A stretch of DNA of 64,000 bases, from the NCBI RefSeq assembly GCF_016907495.1, contig NZ_JAFBCC010000001.1, positions 124,001 through 188,000 on the forward strand. Direction: 5' to 3'. Numbering within the stretch: position 1 is the first letter of the stretch; each line of letters opens with the position of its first letter. A model generated the notes under the pieces. The model was not told the DNA's origin, ran no database searches, and worked only from the letters and a program-made list of their open reading frames with translations. Origin of the DNA: Arthrobacter tumbae (GTDB lineage Bacteria > Actinomycetota > Actinomycetes > Actinomycetales > Micrococcaceae). Position numbers and translations under genes: made by a program. This document shows, in pieces, positions 25,619-34,866 of the stretch.

Positions 25619-27115
25619 GTGACTGCTGACAGCCAGGCGGGAAAACCCGCGAACCACACTGACGTCGTTCTTATTGGCGGCGGAATCATGAGCGCCACCC
25701 TGGGTGCGTTCCTCAAGCAACTGCAGCCGGACTGGAGTATCACCCTGTTCGAGCGGCTTGACCGCGCGGGGCTCGAAAGCTCGGACCCCTGGAACAACGC
25801 CGGCACCGGCCACGCTGCCCTCTGCGAGCTCAATTACTCGCCGGCAGGCAAGGACGGCTCTGTAGACCCCTCAAAAGCCATCGCCATCAATGAACAGTTC
25901 CAGGTCTCCAGGCAGTTCTGGGCGCATATGGTCTCGAACGGCCACCTCGGCGATCCGGGCGGTTTCATCAATGCTGTTCCGCACATGAGCTTCGTTTGGG
26001 GCGAACCGAATGTGGAGTATCTCCGTCGCCGCTATGAGTCACTCCGCACGCAACCGCTCTTCAAGTCCATCGAGTTCGCCACCGACCACTCCGCCATTGC
26101 AGAGTGGACTCCGCTCATCATGGAGGGCCGCAGCGCCGGGCAGCCCGTCGCCGCATCGAGGGTAGCCGGCGGAACGGACGTCGATTTCGGCTCACTCACC
26201 CGAGGCTTGACGAGCTATCTCGGCGAGAATGACGTCGACCTGCGCTACGGCCATGACGTCACCAACCTTTCGAAGACGTCGCAGAACCGCTGGGATGTCA
26301 CTGTCCGCAACCGTGCAACCGGTCAGGAGCACACGGTGAACACGCGCTTCGTCTTCATCGGAGCCGGTGGCGGTGCGCTGCATCTGCTGCAGAAGAGCGG
26401 TATCCCCGAAGGCCGGGGCTTTGCCGGGTTCCCGGTCTCCGGGCAGTTCCTGCGCTGCACCAACCCGAAGACCGTGAGCCGGCATGACGCCAAGGTGTAC
26501 GGGCAGGCGTCGGTGGGCGCACCGCCCATGTCGGTGCCGCACCTCGACACCCGCTACGTCAACGGCGAGCGCTCGCTGTTGTTCGGTCCCTACGCCGGTT
26601 TCTCCACCAAGTTCCTGAAGCGCGGGTCCCTCCTTGACCTGCCCACGTCGATCCGTCCATCCAATCTCCTGCCCATGCTCGCGGTGGGCAAGGACAATAT
26701 TCCGCTCACCAGGTACCTCATCAGCGAGGTGCTCAAGAAGCGTGAAGCGAAGAACGAGTACCTCAATGAGTTCCTGCCGGCAGCGGACGGCAACCGGTGG
26801 GAACTGATCAGCGCCGGTCAGCGTGTACAGGTCATCAAGAAGGCACCCGGAAAGGGCGGCGTTCTGCAGTTCGGCACGGAGATCATCACTTCGGCTGACG
26901 GCACTGTCGGCGCGCTCCTGGGAGCATCTCCAGGGGCGTCGACTGCGGCGCCGATCATGCTCGAACTCATGCGGCGATGCTTCCCCGGCCAGTTGGCTGA
27001 CTGGGAGCCCAAACTGAAGGAAATGATTCCCGGCTACGGCACGAGGCTCAACGAGAATGAGTCGCTTGCGGACGACATCCAGTCAATGACTGACAGGGTC
27101 CTGGGACTCAACTAG
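25619..27115 (+). CDS. mqo: Malate:quinone oxidoreductase
   Basis: This 498-residue protein starts at a GTG with GGAG 8 nt upstream. It oxidises malate to oxaloacetate at the membrane and passes electrons to quinone through FAD. The FAD-binding motif is [18 protein letters not shown], followed by the family signature [50 protein letters not shown] and the C-terminal [17 protein letters not shown] are also typical. No membrane segment is visible, as expected for this peripheral enzyme. The RND exporter follows after 44 nt. Confidence 0.95.
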   Translation: MTADSQAGKPANHTDVVLIGGGIMSATLGAFLKQLQPDWSITLFERLDRAGLESSDPWNNAGTGHAALCELNYSPAGKDGSVDPSKAIAINEQFQVSRQFWAHMVSNGHLGDPGGFINAVPHMSFVWGEPNVEYLRRRYESLRTQPLFKSIEFATDHSAIAEWTPLIMEGRSAGQPVAASRVAGGTDVDFGSLTRGLTSYLGENDVDLRYGHDVTNLSKTSQNRWDVTVRNRATGQEHTVNTRFVFIGAGGGALHLLQKSGIPEGRGFAGFPVSGQFLRCTNPKTVSRHDAKVYGQASVGAPPMSVPHLDTRYVNGERSLLFGPYAGFSTKFLKRGSLLDLPTSIRPSNLLPMLAVGKDNIPLTRYLISEVLKKREAKNEYLNEFLPAADGNRWELISAGQRVQVIKKAPGKGGVLQFGTEIITSADGTVGALLGASPGASTAAPIMLELMRRCFPGQLADWEPKLKEMIPGYGTRLNENESLADDIQSMTDRVLGLN

Positions 27116-27159
27116 ACCGCGGTGCCGCCAGGACTGGATGCCCGCAGAAGGCAGAACCG

Positions 27160-30100
27160 ATGTTCCGTTTGGCGCAGCTCTCCCTGGGTAACCGCGCACT
27201 GATCGCCCTCATCACCGTCTGCGCGGCGGTGTTCGGCGTGATCGCCATGGGATCCTTGAAGCAGGAGCTCATTCCCTCGCTGGAGTTTCCGCAGATCACT
27301 GTGGTTTCCTCGCTGCCCGGGGCCGGCCCAGAGTACCTGGATAAGCAGGTCAGTGAACCGCTGGAAAGCGCCCTCAGCGGTGTCGAAGGCCTTGAATCAT
27401 CCTCGGCCACCTCGCGGAGCGGCGTTTCTACAGTCAGCCTGATGTTCGCGTACGGCACGGACCTGGACCGCGCCCGCGGGCAGGTTGACCGTGCCATCTC
27501 GACGGTACGCCCTGTTCTGCCCGAGGACGTTGAGCCGCAGTCGCTGGCCGGAAGCATCAACGACCTCCCCGTTGTCTTCATGGCCGTGTCTTCAGACCGC
27601 ACCCTCAGTGAGTTGGGCGAGGAACTGACCCGGCTCACGGTGCCGCAGCTTCAGAAGGTGGAGGGTGTCCGCAGCGCCGAGATCACCGGCGGCGCTGAAC
27701 AGCACATCTCCATCCTGCCCCGGGAGGAAGATCTTGCGGCGCAGGGGCTTGCCGTGGGCGACATCATCGACGTCCTCGAAAACAACGGGGAGCTTTTCCC
27801 CATCGGTACCCTTGAAGAGGGCGAACGGTCGCTGACCATTCAGGCTGGCAGTCCCGTCCAGTCACTGGACGACATCCGCGCCCTTCCCATCCTGCCGCCG
27901 GAGACGTCCCCGGGTCCCGGCACACCCGGACCGGCAACGATTGGCCAGGTTGCCGAGGTCTCAATAGCCGACGACGACGCCACTTCCATCACGCGCACCA
28001 ACGGCATCGAAACACTGGCGCTCACCGTGACGAAGGTCCCGTCCGCAGATACAGTGACCCTTTCCAACGCCGTGACGGCACTGATCCCCGAGCTTGAGGC
28101 TGAACTGGGCGACGGCGCCGACATCACCGTGATTTTCGACCAGGCGCCCTTCATCGAGCGTTCCATTGCAGACCTCACAACCGAGGGTTTGCTGGGACTG
28201 GGCTTCGCCGTCGTCGTTATTCTGGTCTTCCTCCTCTCAGCGCGTTCCACGCTGGTGACCGCGGTGTCCATTCCGTTGTCGCTGCTGATCACTTTCATCG
28301 GCTTGTGGGCCACCGGCTACTCCCTCAACATCCTGACGCTCGGTGCTCTGACGATTGCGATCGGCCGGGTCGTCGATGACTCGATCGTGGTGATTGAGAA
28401 CATCAAGCGACACCTCGGTTACGGCGAGGACAAACGCTCCGCGATCCTGACCGCCATCCGCGAAGTTGCCGGAGCCATCACCGCTTCCACCCTGACCACG
28501 GTGGCGGTCTTTGCCCCGATCGCCTTTGTGGGCGATCTGGCAGGTGAGCTGTTCCGGCCGTTTGCGCTGACCGTCACGATTGCGCTGCTGGCGTCCCTGG
28601 CTGTATCGCTGACGATCGTCCCGGTGCTGGCCTACTGGTTCCTGCCGCGGACGCCGGTCGCAACCGATCAGGCAGATCCGGCGGCGGCCGCGGCGGAGCA
28701 ACGGCACCGGGCTGAGGAAAAGGAGCAGCGGTCCTGGCTCCAACGGGGATACCTTCCTGTACTCCGGGTAACCCAGCACCATCCGGTGTGGACCGTCGTG
28801 GCCGGAGCGCTCGTGCTTGCAGGAACCGTGGCGCTGGTGCCGTTCATGCAGACCAACCTCCTCGGCAATACCGGACAGAACAATTTCAGCATCACCCAGC
28901 GCCAGCAGCCGGGATCCAGTCTCGAAAACACTGTTGCCGAAGCGGGCCGCGTGGAGGAAGCCCTTGCCGGTTTCGAGGAGATCCGTGATGTGCAGGTCAC
29001 GGTCGGAAACGCAGCAGGGGCAGTGGGCGCCCGCTTTTCGGCCGGTGCTTCCACCGCACAGTTCACGGTGACCACCGAGGAAGACGCTGACCAGCAGCAG
29101 CTGCAGAACGAGGTCCGTTCCGCGCTCAACGAGCTCGAGGGAGCGGGCGAGATCTCGCTTTCCAGCCAGCAGGGCGGATTGGGGACGTCGAGCACGGTGG
29201 ACATCAATATCACTGCCCCGGAACCCGACCTGCTCGCTGAGGCAAGCGACGCCGTCGTCGCCGCCATGCAGGGGGTACCGGGAGCACGCGATGTGACGTC
29301 CAACCTGGCTGCCGCCCAGCCGCAGATCCAGGTGAGCGTGGACCGGACGGCGGCGGTGAGCGCCGGATTGACTGAGGGCCAGATCGGCGCGCTGCTGGGC
29401 GGCAATATCAGCGCCGTTCCGGGAGGCACCGTCCGGCTTGAAGCCACCGACTACCCCATCCTCATCGGTGAGGGAACCGAGATCACCAGCCTGGAGCAAC
29501 TCCGCGACCTTTCGTTGCCGACCCCGGCCGGGCCGATTCCGCTGACGGATGTCGCCACGGTTGAAGAGGTGCAGGTTCCGCTGACGATCACCAGTTCAAA
29601 CGGCGAACGGACAGCGCAGGTGTCCATCACGCCGTCCCAGGACAATCTGGGCGCCCTGACGGCGTCCGTCACCGAGCGCCTGGACGCCGTGACGCTGCCT
29701 GCCGGGGCGACCGCCACACTGGGCGGCGCGTCCGAACAGCAGGCGGATTCCTTCGGCCAGCTCTTCCTAGCGCTCTGGGCGGCGGTGGCCATCGTGTACG
29801 TCATCATGGTGGCAACGTTCAAGAGCCTGATCCAGCCGCTCATCCTCCTCGTCTCGGTTCCCTTCGCGGCTACCGGTGCGATTGCCCTGCTCGTTCTCAC
29901 GGGCATCCCGCTGGGGCTGCCCTCACTGATTGGCATGCTGATGCTGGTCGGCATCGTTGTCACGAATGCGATCGTCCTCATCGACCTGATCAACCAGTAC
30001 CGGCGGCCGCAGAACGGTTCTCCCGGGCTCAGCGTTGCCGACGCAGTGACCCGCGGTGCCAGGCAACGTCTTCGTCCCATCCTCATGACAGCTCTGGCGA

Positions 30101-30315
30101 CGGTCTTCGCCCTGACCCCGATGGCCCTCGGCCTGACCGGAGAAGGCGGGTTCATCTCCCAACCGCTTGCCGTCGTCGTCGTTGGTGGTCTTGTCTCCTC
30201 GACCCTGCTGACCCTGGTGCTGGTTCCGGTGCTCTACCGGCTGGTCGAAGGCCGGCGGGAGCGGCGGAACGTGATGACCGAAACCCGCGAGTCGGAGCTG
30301 GCCCTGCAGCGCTAG
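27160..30315 (+). CDS. RND-family efflux transporter permease (AcrB/HAE1-like)
   Basis: This 1051-residue protein has two halves, each with one N-terminal membrane helix, a large extracytoplasmic loop and a further helix bundle. The start is ATG at 27160 (MFRLAQLSLGNRALIALI). The transport signature GRVVDDSIVVIENIKRHL contains the paired Asp residues of proton-coupled HAE1 pumps, and TASTLTTVAVFAPIAFVGDLAGELFRPFA follows in segments. The second half repeats the bundle with MLMLVGIVVTNAIVLIDLIN and PILMTALATVFALTPMALGL. No membrane-fusion protein or outer-membrane partner is present, as in Gram-positive SwrC-like proteins. Substrates are unknown. EamA follows after 9 nt. Confidence 0.92.
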   Translation: MFRLAQLSLGNRALIALITVCAAVFGVIAMGSLKQELIPSLEFPQITVVSSLPGAGPEYLDKQVSEPLESALSGVEGLESSSATSRSGVSTVSLMFAYGTDLDRARGQVDRAISTVRPVLPEDVEPQSLAGSINDLPVVFMAVSSDRTLSELGEELTRLTVPQLQKVEGVRSAEITGGAEQHISILPREEDLAAQGLAVGDIIDVLENNGELFPIGTLEEGERSLTIQAGSPVQSLDDIRALPILPPETSPGPGTPGPATIGQVAEVSIADDDATSITRTNGIETLALTVTKVPSADTVTLSNAVTALIPELEAELGDGADITVIFDQAPFIERSIADLTTEGLLGLGFAVVVILVFLLSARSTLVTAVSIPLSLLITFIGLWATGYSLNILTLGALTIAIGRVVDDSIVVIENIKRHLGYGEDKRSAILTAIREVAGAITASTLTTVAVFAPIAFVGDLAGELFRPFALTVTIALLASLAVSLTIVPVLAYWFLPRTPVATDQADPAAAAAEQRHRAEEKEQRSWLQRGYLPVLRVTQHHPVWTVVAGALVLAGTVALVPFMQTNLLGNTGQNNFSITQRQQPGSSLENTVAEAGRVEEALAGFEEIRDVQVTVGNAAGAVGARFSAGASTAQFTVTTEEDADQQQLQNEVRSALNELEGAGEISLSSQQGGLGTSSTVDINITAPEPDLLAEASDAVVAAMQGVPGARDVTSNLAAAQPQIQVSVDRTAAVSAGLTEGQIGALLGGNISAVPGGTVRLEATDYPILIGEGTEITSLEQLRDLSLPTPAGPIPLTDVATVEEVQVPLTITSSNGERTAQVSITPSQDNLGALTASVTERLDAVTLPAGATATLGGASEQQADSFGQLFLALWAAVAIVYVIMVATFKSLIQPLILLVSVPFAATGAIALLVLTGIPLGLPSLIGMLMLVGIVVTNAIVLIDLINQYRRPQNGSPGLSVADAVTRGARQRLRPILMTALATVFALTPMALGLTGEGGFISQPLAVVVVGGLVSSTLLTLVLVPVLYRLVEGRRERRNVMTETRESELALQR

Positions 30316-30324
30316 AGTCGAAGC

Positions 30325-31290
30325 ATGAATCCCCCGTCCGGTGCCAGCCTTGTGCTGCGGTTTGCCGTGCTCGCCCTTGCATGGGGCTGCAGTTTCCTCT
30401 TTATCAAGGTGGCGCTCGAAGGGCTCTCGCCCAGCCAGGTGGTGCTCGGCAGGGTACTGATCGGCGCTATCACGCTGGGGCTGGTGGTGTCGGCGGGCCG
30501 GGTACCGCTGCCGCGGGGTGCAAGGGTCTGGGGTCATCTCCTCGTGGTCGGCCTGTTCCTGTGCGTCGTCCCGTTCACGCTGTTTGCGGCGGCGGAGACC
30601 TCGATCCCGTCCGGCCTTGCCAGCATTTACAACGCGACGACGCCGCTGCTCACCGCGCTGGTGGCAATCCTCGCGCTGCCTGGCGAACGGCTTTCGCGCA
30701 GGGCCGGAGCCGGGCTGGCGGTTGGCTTCCTTGGAGTGCTGGTGGTGGTCGGATTACCGGTGGGAGCGCAGACGGGGAACGACGAATCACTTGCCGGGCA
30801 GCTCATGTGCCTTGGCGCCACTGCCTGTTATGGCATCGGATTCGTCTGGATTCGCCGGTTCATCAGCCCGCTCGGCCTGCCGGCTGCGTCAGTGGCGTTC
30901 GTGCAGGTCGGATTGGGCGCAGTCGTCGCGCTTGTGCTTGCTCCCTTCACTGCGCTGCAGCCGATGACCCTAACTCCACCGGTGGTGCTGTCGGTGATAG
31001 CGCTGGGAGCATTGAGTACGGGCCTCGCCTACATCTGGAATACGGAGATCGTGGCGGGGTGGGGTGCCACCAGCGCCGCGTCAGTCACTTATCTCACTCC
31101 GGTGGTCGGCGTGATTGCCGGCGTGTTGGTGCTGGATGAAAGCTTCAGCTGGAATCAGCCGGCCGGAGGAGTCCTCGTAGTCCTTGGGGTGGTGATGACG
31201 AAGATGCCGCTGCGGCGCATCAGACGTGCGCCGCGACCAAACCCGGACAGGGAACAAATGCGCGGCAGGAGTGGTTACGGAGTACAGTAG
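30325..31290 (+). CDS. EamA/DMT-superfamily exporter
   Basis: This 321-residue membrane protein has about ten hydrophobic segments in two EamA repeats. The first begins FAVLALAWGCSFLFIKVALEG and the second LMCLGATACYGIGFVWIRRF; each ends in a conserved late helix (SIYNATTPLLTALVAILALP; SVTYLTPVVGVIAGVLVLDE). Family members export amino acids or other metabolites; the substrate is unknown. It starts 9 nt after the RND exporter stop, suggesting co-transcription. The C-terminus is a basic cytoplasmic tail, and its stop codon lies within the next gene's promoter region. Confidence 0.9.
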   Translation: MNPPSGASLVLRFAVLALAWGCSFLFIKVALEGLSPSQVVLGRVLIGAITLGLVVSAGRVPLPRGARVWGHLLVVGLFLCVVPFTLFAAAETSIPSGLASIYNATTPLLTALVAILALPGERLSRRAGAGLAVGFLGVLVVVGLPVGAQTGNDESLAGQLMCLGATACYGIGFVWIRRFISPLGLPAASVAFVQVGLGAVVALVLAPFTALQPMTLTPPVVLSVIALGALSTGLAYIWNTEIVAGWGATSAASVTYLTPVVGVIAGVLVLDESFSWNQPAGGVLVVLGVVMTKMPLRRIRRAPRPNPDREQMRGRSGYGVQ

Positions 31291-31305
31291 ATGCAAATGC
31301 ATGTA
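31283..31305 (+). promoter_or_regulatory. Promoter -10 and palindromic operator ahead of the monooxygenase-MarR pair
   Basis: TACAGT (31283-31288) is a good -10 but no clear -35 is visible. An 18-bp palindrome with one mismatched pair, TAGATGCA-AA-TGCATGTA (31288-31305), lies directly downstream, at the expected transcription start. This size and position fit a MarR operator, and the downstream MarR gene is the obvious candidate regulator. Confidence 0.6.
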
Positions 31306-31325
31306 CTTCTAGGAGGAGGAATCCC

Positions 31326-32408
31326 ATGCAGATCGGTATCTTCAGCGTCGGCGACGTAACGGTTGATCCCACCACCGGCAAAGCACCGAGCGAACACGAG
31401 CGCATCAAGGCCATGGTGACCATCGCCAAGCATGCCGAAGACGTTGGCATGGATGTTTTCGCGACCGGCGAGCACCACAACCGCCCGTTTGTTCCCAGCT
31501 CCCCCACCACCATGCTCGGCTACGTGGCGGCGCAGACCTCGCGGATCATCCTCTCGACCTCAACCACATTGATCACCACCAATGACCCGGTCAAGATCGC
31601 CGAAGACTACGCCATGCTGCAGCACCTCGCCGACGGCCGGGTGGACCTCATCCTGGGTCGGGGAAACACGGCTCCCGTCTACCCCTGGTTCGGCAAGAGT
31701 CCGCAGGACAGCGTCGACCTCACCGTTGAGAACTACCACCTGCTGCGCCGGCTGTGGGACGAGGACGTGGTCACCTGGGAGGGCAAGCACCGCACCCCGC
31801 TGCATAACTTCACTTCCACGCCACGGCCGCTCGACGGCGTTGCGCCGTTCGTCTGGCACGGCACCATCCGCACGCCGCAGGTGGCCGAGATCGCCGCTTA
31901 CTACGGCGACGGCTACTTCGCCAACAACATCTTCTGGCCGAAGGAGCACTACCAGCAGCTCATCTCGCTCTACCGCGAGCGGTACGCACATTACGGCCAC
32001 GGCACACCCGAGCAGGCGATTGTCGGGCTCGGCGGACAGTTCTTCATCCGCCCCAAGTCCCAGGACGCCGTCAACGATTTCCGCCCCTACTTCGACAACG
32101 CGCCGGTCTACGGGCACGGACCATCACTGGAGGACTTCACCTCGCAGACACCCCTGACCGTCGGTAGTCCGCAGGAGCTGATCGACAAGACACTTTCCTT
32201 CCGGGAGTTCTTCGGGGACTACCAGCGCCAACTCTTCCTCGTGGACCACGCGGGGCTTCCACTGAAGACGGTCCTGGAGCAGCTCGACCTGTTCGGCTCC
32301 GATGTGCTGCCCACACTGCGCAAGGAATTCGCGAAGCGCACGCCCGCCTCGATACCCGCTCCCCCGACGTTCGAGAACCGGCTGGCTGCGGTGTCTGCCC
32401 ATGCCTGA
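31326..32408 (+). CDS. Luciferase-like flavin-dependent monooxygenase (LLM class)
   Basis: This 360-residue protein starts at an ATG behind AGGAGGAGGAATCCC. The TIM-barrel family is shown by MQIGIFSVGDV, AEDVGMDVFATGEHHNRPF, ILSTSTTLITTNDPVKIAED and DLILGRGNTAPVYPWFG. Members oxidise small organic molecules with FMNH2 or F420; which cofactor applies here cannot be told. The gene overlaps the following MarR gene by 8 nt, and a palindromic operator precedes it, so expression is probably inducible by its substrate or a related compound. Confidence 0.9.
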   Translation: MQIGIFSVGDVTVDPTTGKAPSEHERIKAMVTIAKHAEDVGMDVFATGEHHNRPFVPSSPTTMLGYVAAQTSRIILSTSTTLITTNDPVKIAEDYAMLQHLADGRVDLILGRGNTAPVYPWFGKSPQDSVDLTVENYHLLRRLWDEDVVTWEGKHRTPLHNFTSTPRPLDGVAPFVWHGTIRTPQVAEIAAYYGDGYFANNIFWPKEHYQQLISLYRERYAHYGHGTPEQAIVGLGGQFFIRPKSQDAVNDFRPYFDNAPVYGHGPSLEDFTSQTPLTVGSPQELIDKTLSFREFFGDYQRQLFLVDHAGLPLKTVLEQLDLFGSDVLPTLRKEFAKRTPASIPAPPTFENRLAAVSAHA

Positions 32409-32880
32409 GTCTCCAGCAACACCGCTGCGCCTCACTGCCGACGCCTGGGAGTCCCTCTTCCGGGCGCAGGTCGCGGTGATGCGCAGGCTCCGGCGGGATC
32501 CGTCCTTCCAGACGCTCGCCATCGGAGAGTACGACGTCCTCTTCAACCTCAGCCGCTGTCCCACCGGCTGGACACGGCTCAACGAGCTGAACAGTCATCT
32601 TTTGATCAGCCAGCCGAGCCTGAGCCGGATGGCTGAGCGCCTTGAGCATAAGGGCCTCGTCCAGCGCAGGCAGGCGCCGGATGATCAGCGCGGTGTGCTG
32701 CTGTCACTCACAGACGAAGGCCGCCGCCTGCAGCGCGAGATCGGCTCGGCGCACGTGCGCGGCATCCACGCCCTGCTCGGTCCCCTCCTGGACGAGGAAG
32801 AGATGGAACAGCTGTTGACTCTGACCACGAAACTTCGGGCGGGCCTGGAGCACGACGACGGCGCTCACCGGCCGGACTGA
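32401..32880 (+). CDS. MarR-family regulator coupled to the LLM monooxygenase
   Basis: The protein has 159 residues from the ATG at 32401, overlapping the monooxygenase stop by 8 nt. The winged helix shows AIGEYDVLFNLSRCPTG, the recognition helix LLISQPSLSRMAERLEHKGL and wing RRQAPDDQRGVLLSLTDEG. Dimer helices flank it at both ends. It is translationally coupled to the enzyme gene it probably represses, a common MarR arrangement. One Cys (in SRCPTG) is present; whether it is redox-active is unknown. Confidence 0.9.
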   Translation: MPESPATPLRLTADAWESLFRAQVAVMRRLRRDPSFQTLAIGEYDVLFNLSRCPTGWTRLNELNSHLLISQPSLSRMAERLEHKGLVQRRQAPDDQRGVLLSLTDEGRRLQREIGSAHVRGIHALLGPLLDEEEMEQLLTLTTKLRAGLEHDDGAHRPD

Positions 32881-32903
32881 CGGCCGCTTTTCGTCTCGCT
32901 TTT

Positions 32904-32963
32904 CCGCTTCGCCGGCTTCCGTTCCGCTTCGCCGGCTTCCGTTCCACTTCGCTGGCTTCCGTC
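32904..32963. repeat. Three tandem 20-bp repeats between convergent genes
   Basis: The unit CCGCTTCGCCGGCTTCCGTT occurs at 32904-32923 and 32924-32943 identically and at 32944-32963 with three changes. It fills most of the gap between the MarR and transglutaminase-like genes. No coding or terminator role is evident; a short tandem expansion is the simplest reading. Confidence 0.8.
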
Positions 32964-32988
32964 CGGCTGGTTTGGCTGGCTAGCTACG

Positions 32989-33792
32989 CTAGCCGAGCTG
33001 GACCGGTGAGGTGCCGTCGTCGTCGTGCAGGGTGTCTGCCACAGCGGTGACCTGCAGCGTGTCCAGGGTGAGGCTCCCTCCGACCGTGGAGAGAAACGCG
33101 GTGTCCGAGGCGTCCCGCCCGGTTGCGATGCGCAGCAGGTTGGTCCGCGGAGCGAGCCCGGTTGCGTCGACGACATGCCACGCTCCGTCCACCCACGCCT
33201 CAACCACTGCGTGGAAGTCCATCGGAGTCAGACCCGGCGCGTAAACCGACACCAGCCGTGCGGGGACGTCCTTGGCACGCAGCAGTGCGATCACCAGATG
33301 GGCGTAGTCGCGGCAGACTCCCCGGCGGTCAAGCAGCGTCTCCGTGGCGCCGTCGGTGGGCCTGGATGATCCGGAGACGTAGCTGATGTTGCCGCTCACC
33401 CAAGCGCGCACTGCGGACAGCAGCTCACCGCCCTGCAGGCTTCCGAACAGAGCGTACGACGTCGGTAACAACCGGTCCGATTCACAGTAACGGCTGGGAC
33501 GGACATACCGGATGAGGTCGGCGTCGTCCTTCTCGGGTGCGGTTGCGGAGCCCCGTACCTCGGCCCTGTAGAACAGTTCCAGCACTGACGGCTGCTCGAG
33601 GGTGAGTGTGTGGAGGATTCCGCCATGGCTGTCATGAACGGGGATTGGCGCTACCGGTTTGTCGTTGGCCGTGAGCTGAAGGACCTCATCCACAGCCGAG
33701 TACCCGGAGTTCCGCGCCACCGCAACGGAAAAGGCCATCGAGGTATTGGCCCGGGTATGGGCGGTGAGGCGAGCCGTGACTGATCGATTCAT
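32989..33792 (-). CDS. Transglutaminase-like (protease-fold) protein
   Basis: The protein has 267 residues from the ATG at 33790-33792 with AGGAG 8 nt upstream; the frame continues open far upstream but antisense to the SDR gene. An N-terminal beta-rich domain (MAFSVAVARNSGY, LELFYRAEVRG) precedes the transglutaminase core. The catalytic triad is visible: Cys in RRGVCRDYAHLVIALLRA, His in PMDFHAVVEAWVDG and Asp in WHVVDATGLAPR. Such proteins act as proteases or amidases rather than true cross-linkers; the substrate is unknown. It is divergent from the SDR gene. Confidence 0.9.
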   Translation of the reverse strand: MNRSVTARLTAHTRANTSMAFSVAVARNSGYSAVDEVLQLTANDKPVAPIPVHDSHGGILHTLTLEQPSVLELFYRAEVRGSATAPEKDDADLIRYVRPSRYCESDRLLPTSYALFGSLQGGELLSAVRAWVSGNISYVSGSSRPTDGATETLLDRRGVCRDYAHLVIALLRAKDVPARLVSVYAPGLTPMDFHAVVEAWVDGAWHVVDATGLAPRTNLLRIATGRDASDTAFLSTVGGSLTLDTLQVTAVADTLHDDDGTSPVQLG

Positions 33793-33883
33793 TCCGAGAG
33801 CTCCTGGCGGATGTCGATGAGCGATGATCGGTGCCGGTCTGAAACACTGGCTGTAACACGGTACGACGAGAAAGGCGCCCCTG

Positions 33884-34807
33884 GTGAATCGCTCTACCAC
33901 TGACACCTCCGCAAACGATCGCCTGGACGGCCTGACCGCCGTCGTGACCGGCGCCAACAGCGGGCTGGGTCTGCAGACCGTTATCGGCCTGGCCAGACGC
34001 GGGGCGTCGGTCGTTTTGGCCTGCCGCAGCGAGGAACGCGGTGCAGCGGCCCTGGAGCGGGCACGCGATGCGTCCGGCAGCACGTCGCTGACGCTGCGGC
34101 AGCTCGATCTGGGAAGCCTGGAGTCGGTACGCTCCTTCAGCCGCGACTGGACCGGTCCGCTGGATCTTTTGGTCAACAATGCCGGCGTGATGGCCACCCC
34201 GTTGAAACGTACGGTTGACGGTTTTGAGCAGCAGTTCGGCATCAACCACCTGGGGCACTTCGCGCTGACAGGCCTGCTGCTGGAGGCGCTACGGCAGTCC
34301 CCGTCCGCGCGGGTGGTGACGGTGTCCTCCTTGGCCCACAAGCGCGGACGTATCGATTTTGCCGACCTGAATGCCGATGCCCGGTACCGCCCCTGGAAGG
34401 CGTACAACCAGAGCAAGCTCGCGAACCTTATGTTCACCGTGGAGCTCGATCGTCGGGTACGGGCAGCCGGTTGGCCGCTGATTGCCGCTGCCGCCCATCC
34501 GGGACTGTCGATGACCAACCTGACGGCCGGGATGCGCGGAGCGGCCGTGCTGGATCTGATGGGCGGATTCTTCCGGATCATGGGCCAATCGGATGTGGAC
34601 GGTGCGAAGCCCATCCTTCTGGCTGCAACCGGCCCGCAGGTGCATGGTGGCGACTACTACGGCCCGGATGGGCGAGGCGAGACCCGAGGAAATCCCGCAC
34701 TGGTAGCTCCCGCTCCGTCGGTCCTCGACGAGGATGTTGCTGCGAAACTCTGGGCGGCCAGTGAGGAACTGACTGGCGTAACCTATGCGGGGCTTCCTGC
34801 CGCCTGA
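33884..34807 (+). CDS. Short-chain dehydrogenase/reductase (light-dependent protochlorophyllide/retinol reductase-like subgroup)
   Basis: This 307-residue protein starts at a GTG with AAAGG upstream. The NADP(H)-binding motif is VVTGANSGLGLQTVIGLARRG, seen with ACRSEERG, which favours NADPH. NNAGVMATP, VVTVSSLAHKRG and the catalytic YNQSK (Tyr, Lys) complete the SDR signature. The longer length and C-terminal region (KPILLAATGPQVHGGDYYGP) place it with retinol dehydrogenase-like SDRs. The substrate is not predictable. It is divergent from the transglutaminase-like gene across ~91 nt. Confidence 0.93.
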   Translation: MNRSTTDTSANDRLDGLTAVVTGANSGLGLQTVIGLARRGASVVLACRSEERGAAALERARDASGSTSLTLRQLDLGSLESVRSFSRDWTGPLDLLVNNAGVMATPLKRTVDGFEQQFGINHLGHFALTGLLLEALRQSPSARVVTVSSLAHKRGRIDFADLNADARYRPWKAYNQSKLANLMFTVELDRRVRAAGWPLIAAAAHPGLSMTNLTAGMRGAAVLDLMGGFFRIMGQSDVDGAKPILLAATGPQVHGGDYYGPDGRGETRGNPALVAPAPSVLDEDVAAKLWAASEELTGVTYAGLPAA

Positions 34808-34866
34808 TTCTGGATTCCCGAGCAGACACTTCAGAGAATGTCGGTGGCGGATGATGAGCTTGAGTT

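Noticed and set aside
28237-29499. 420-codon minus-strand open frame opposite the RND exporter
   Set aside because: Antisense shadow; the plus-strand frame has clear RND motifs.
33793-34614. N-terminal extension of the transglutaminase-like frame
   Set aside because: It runs antisense through the SDR gene; the ATG at 33790-33792 has a good ribosome site and gives a complete protein.
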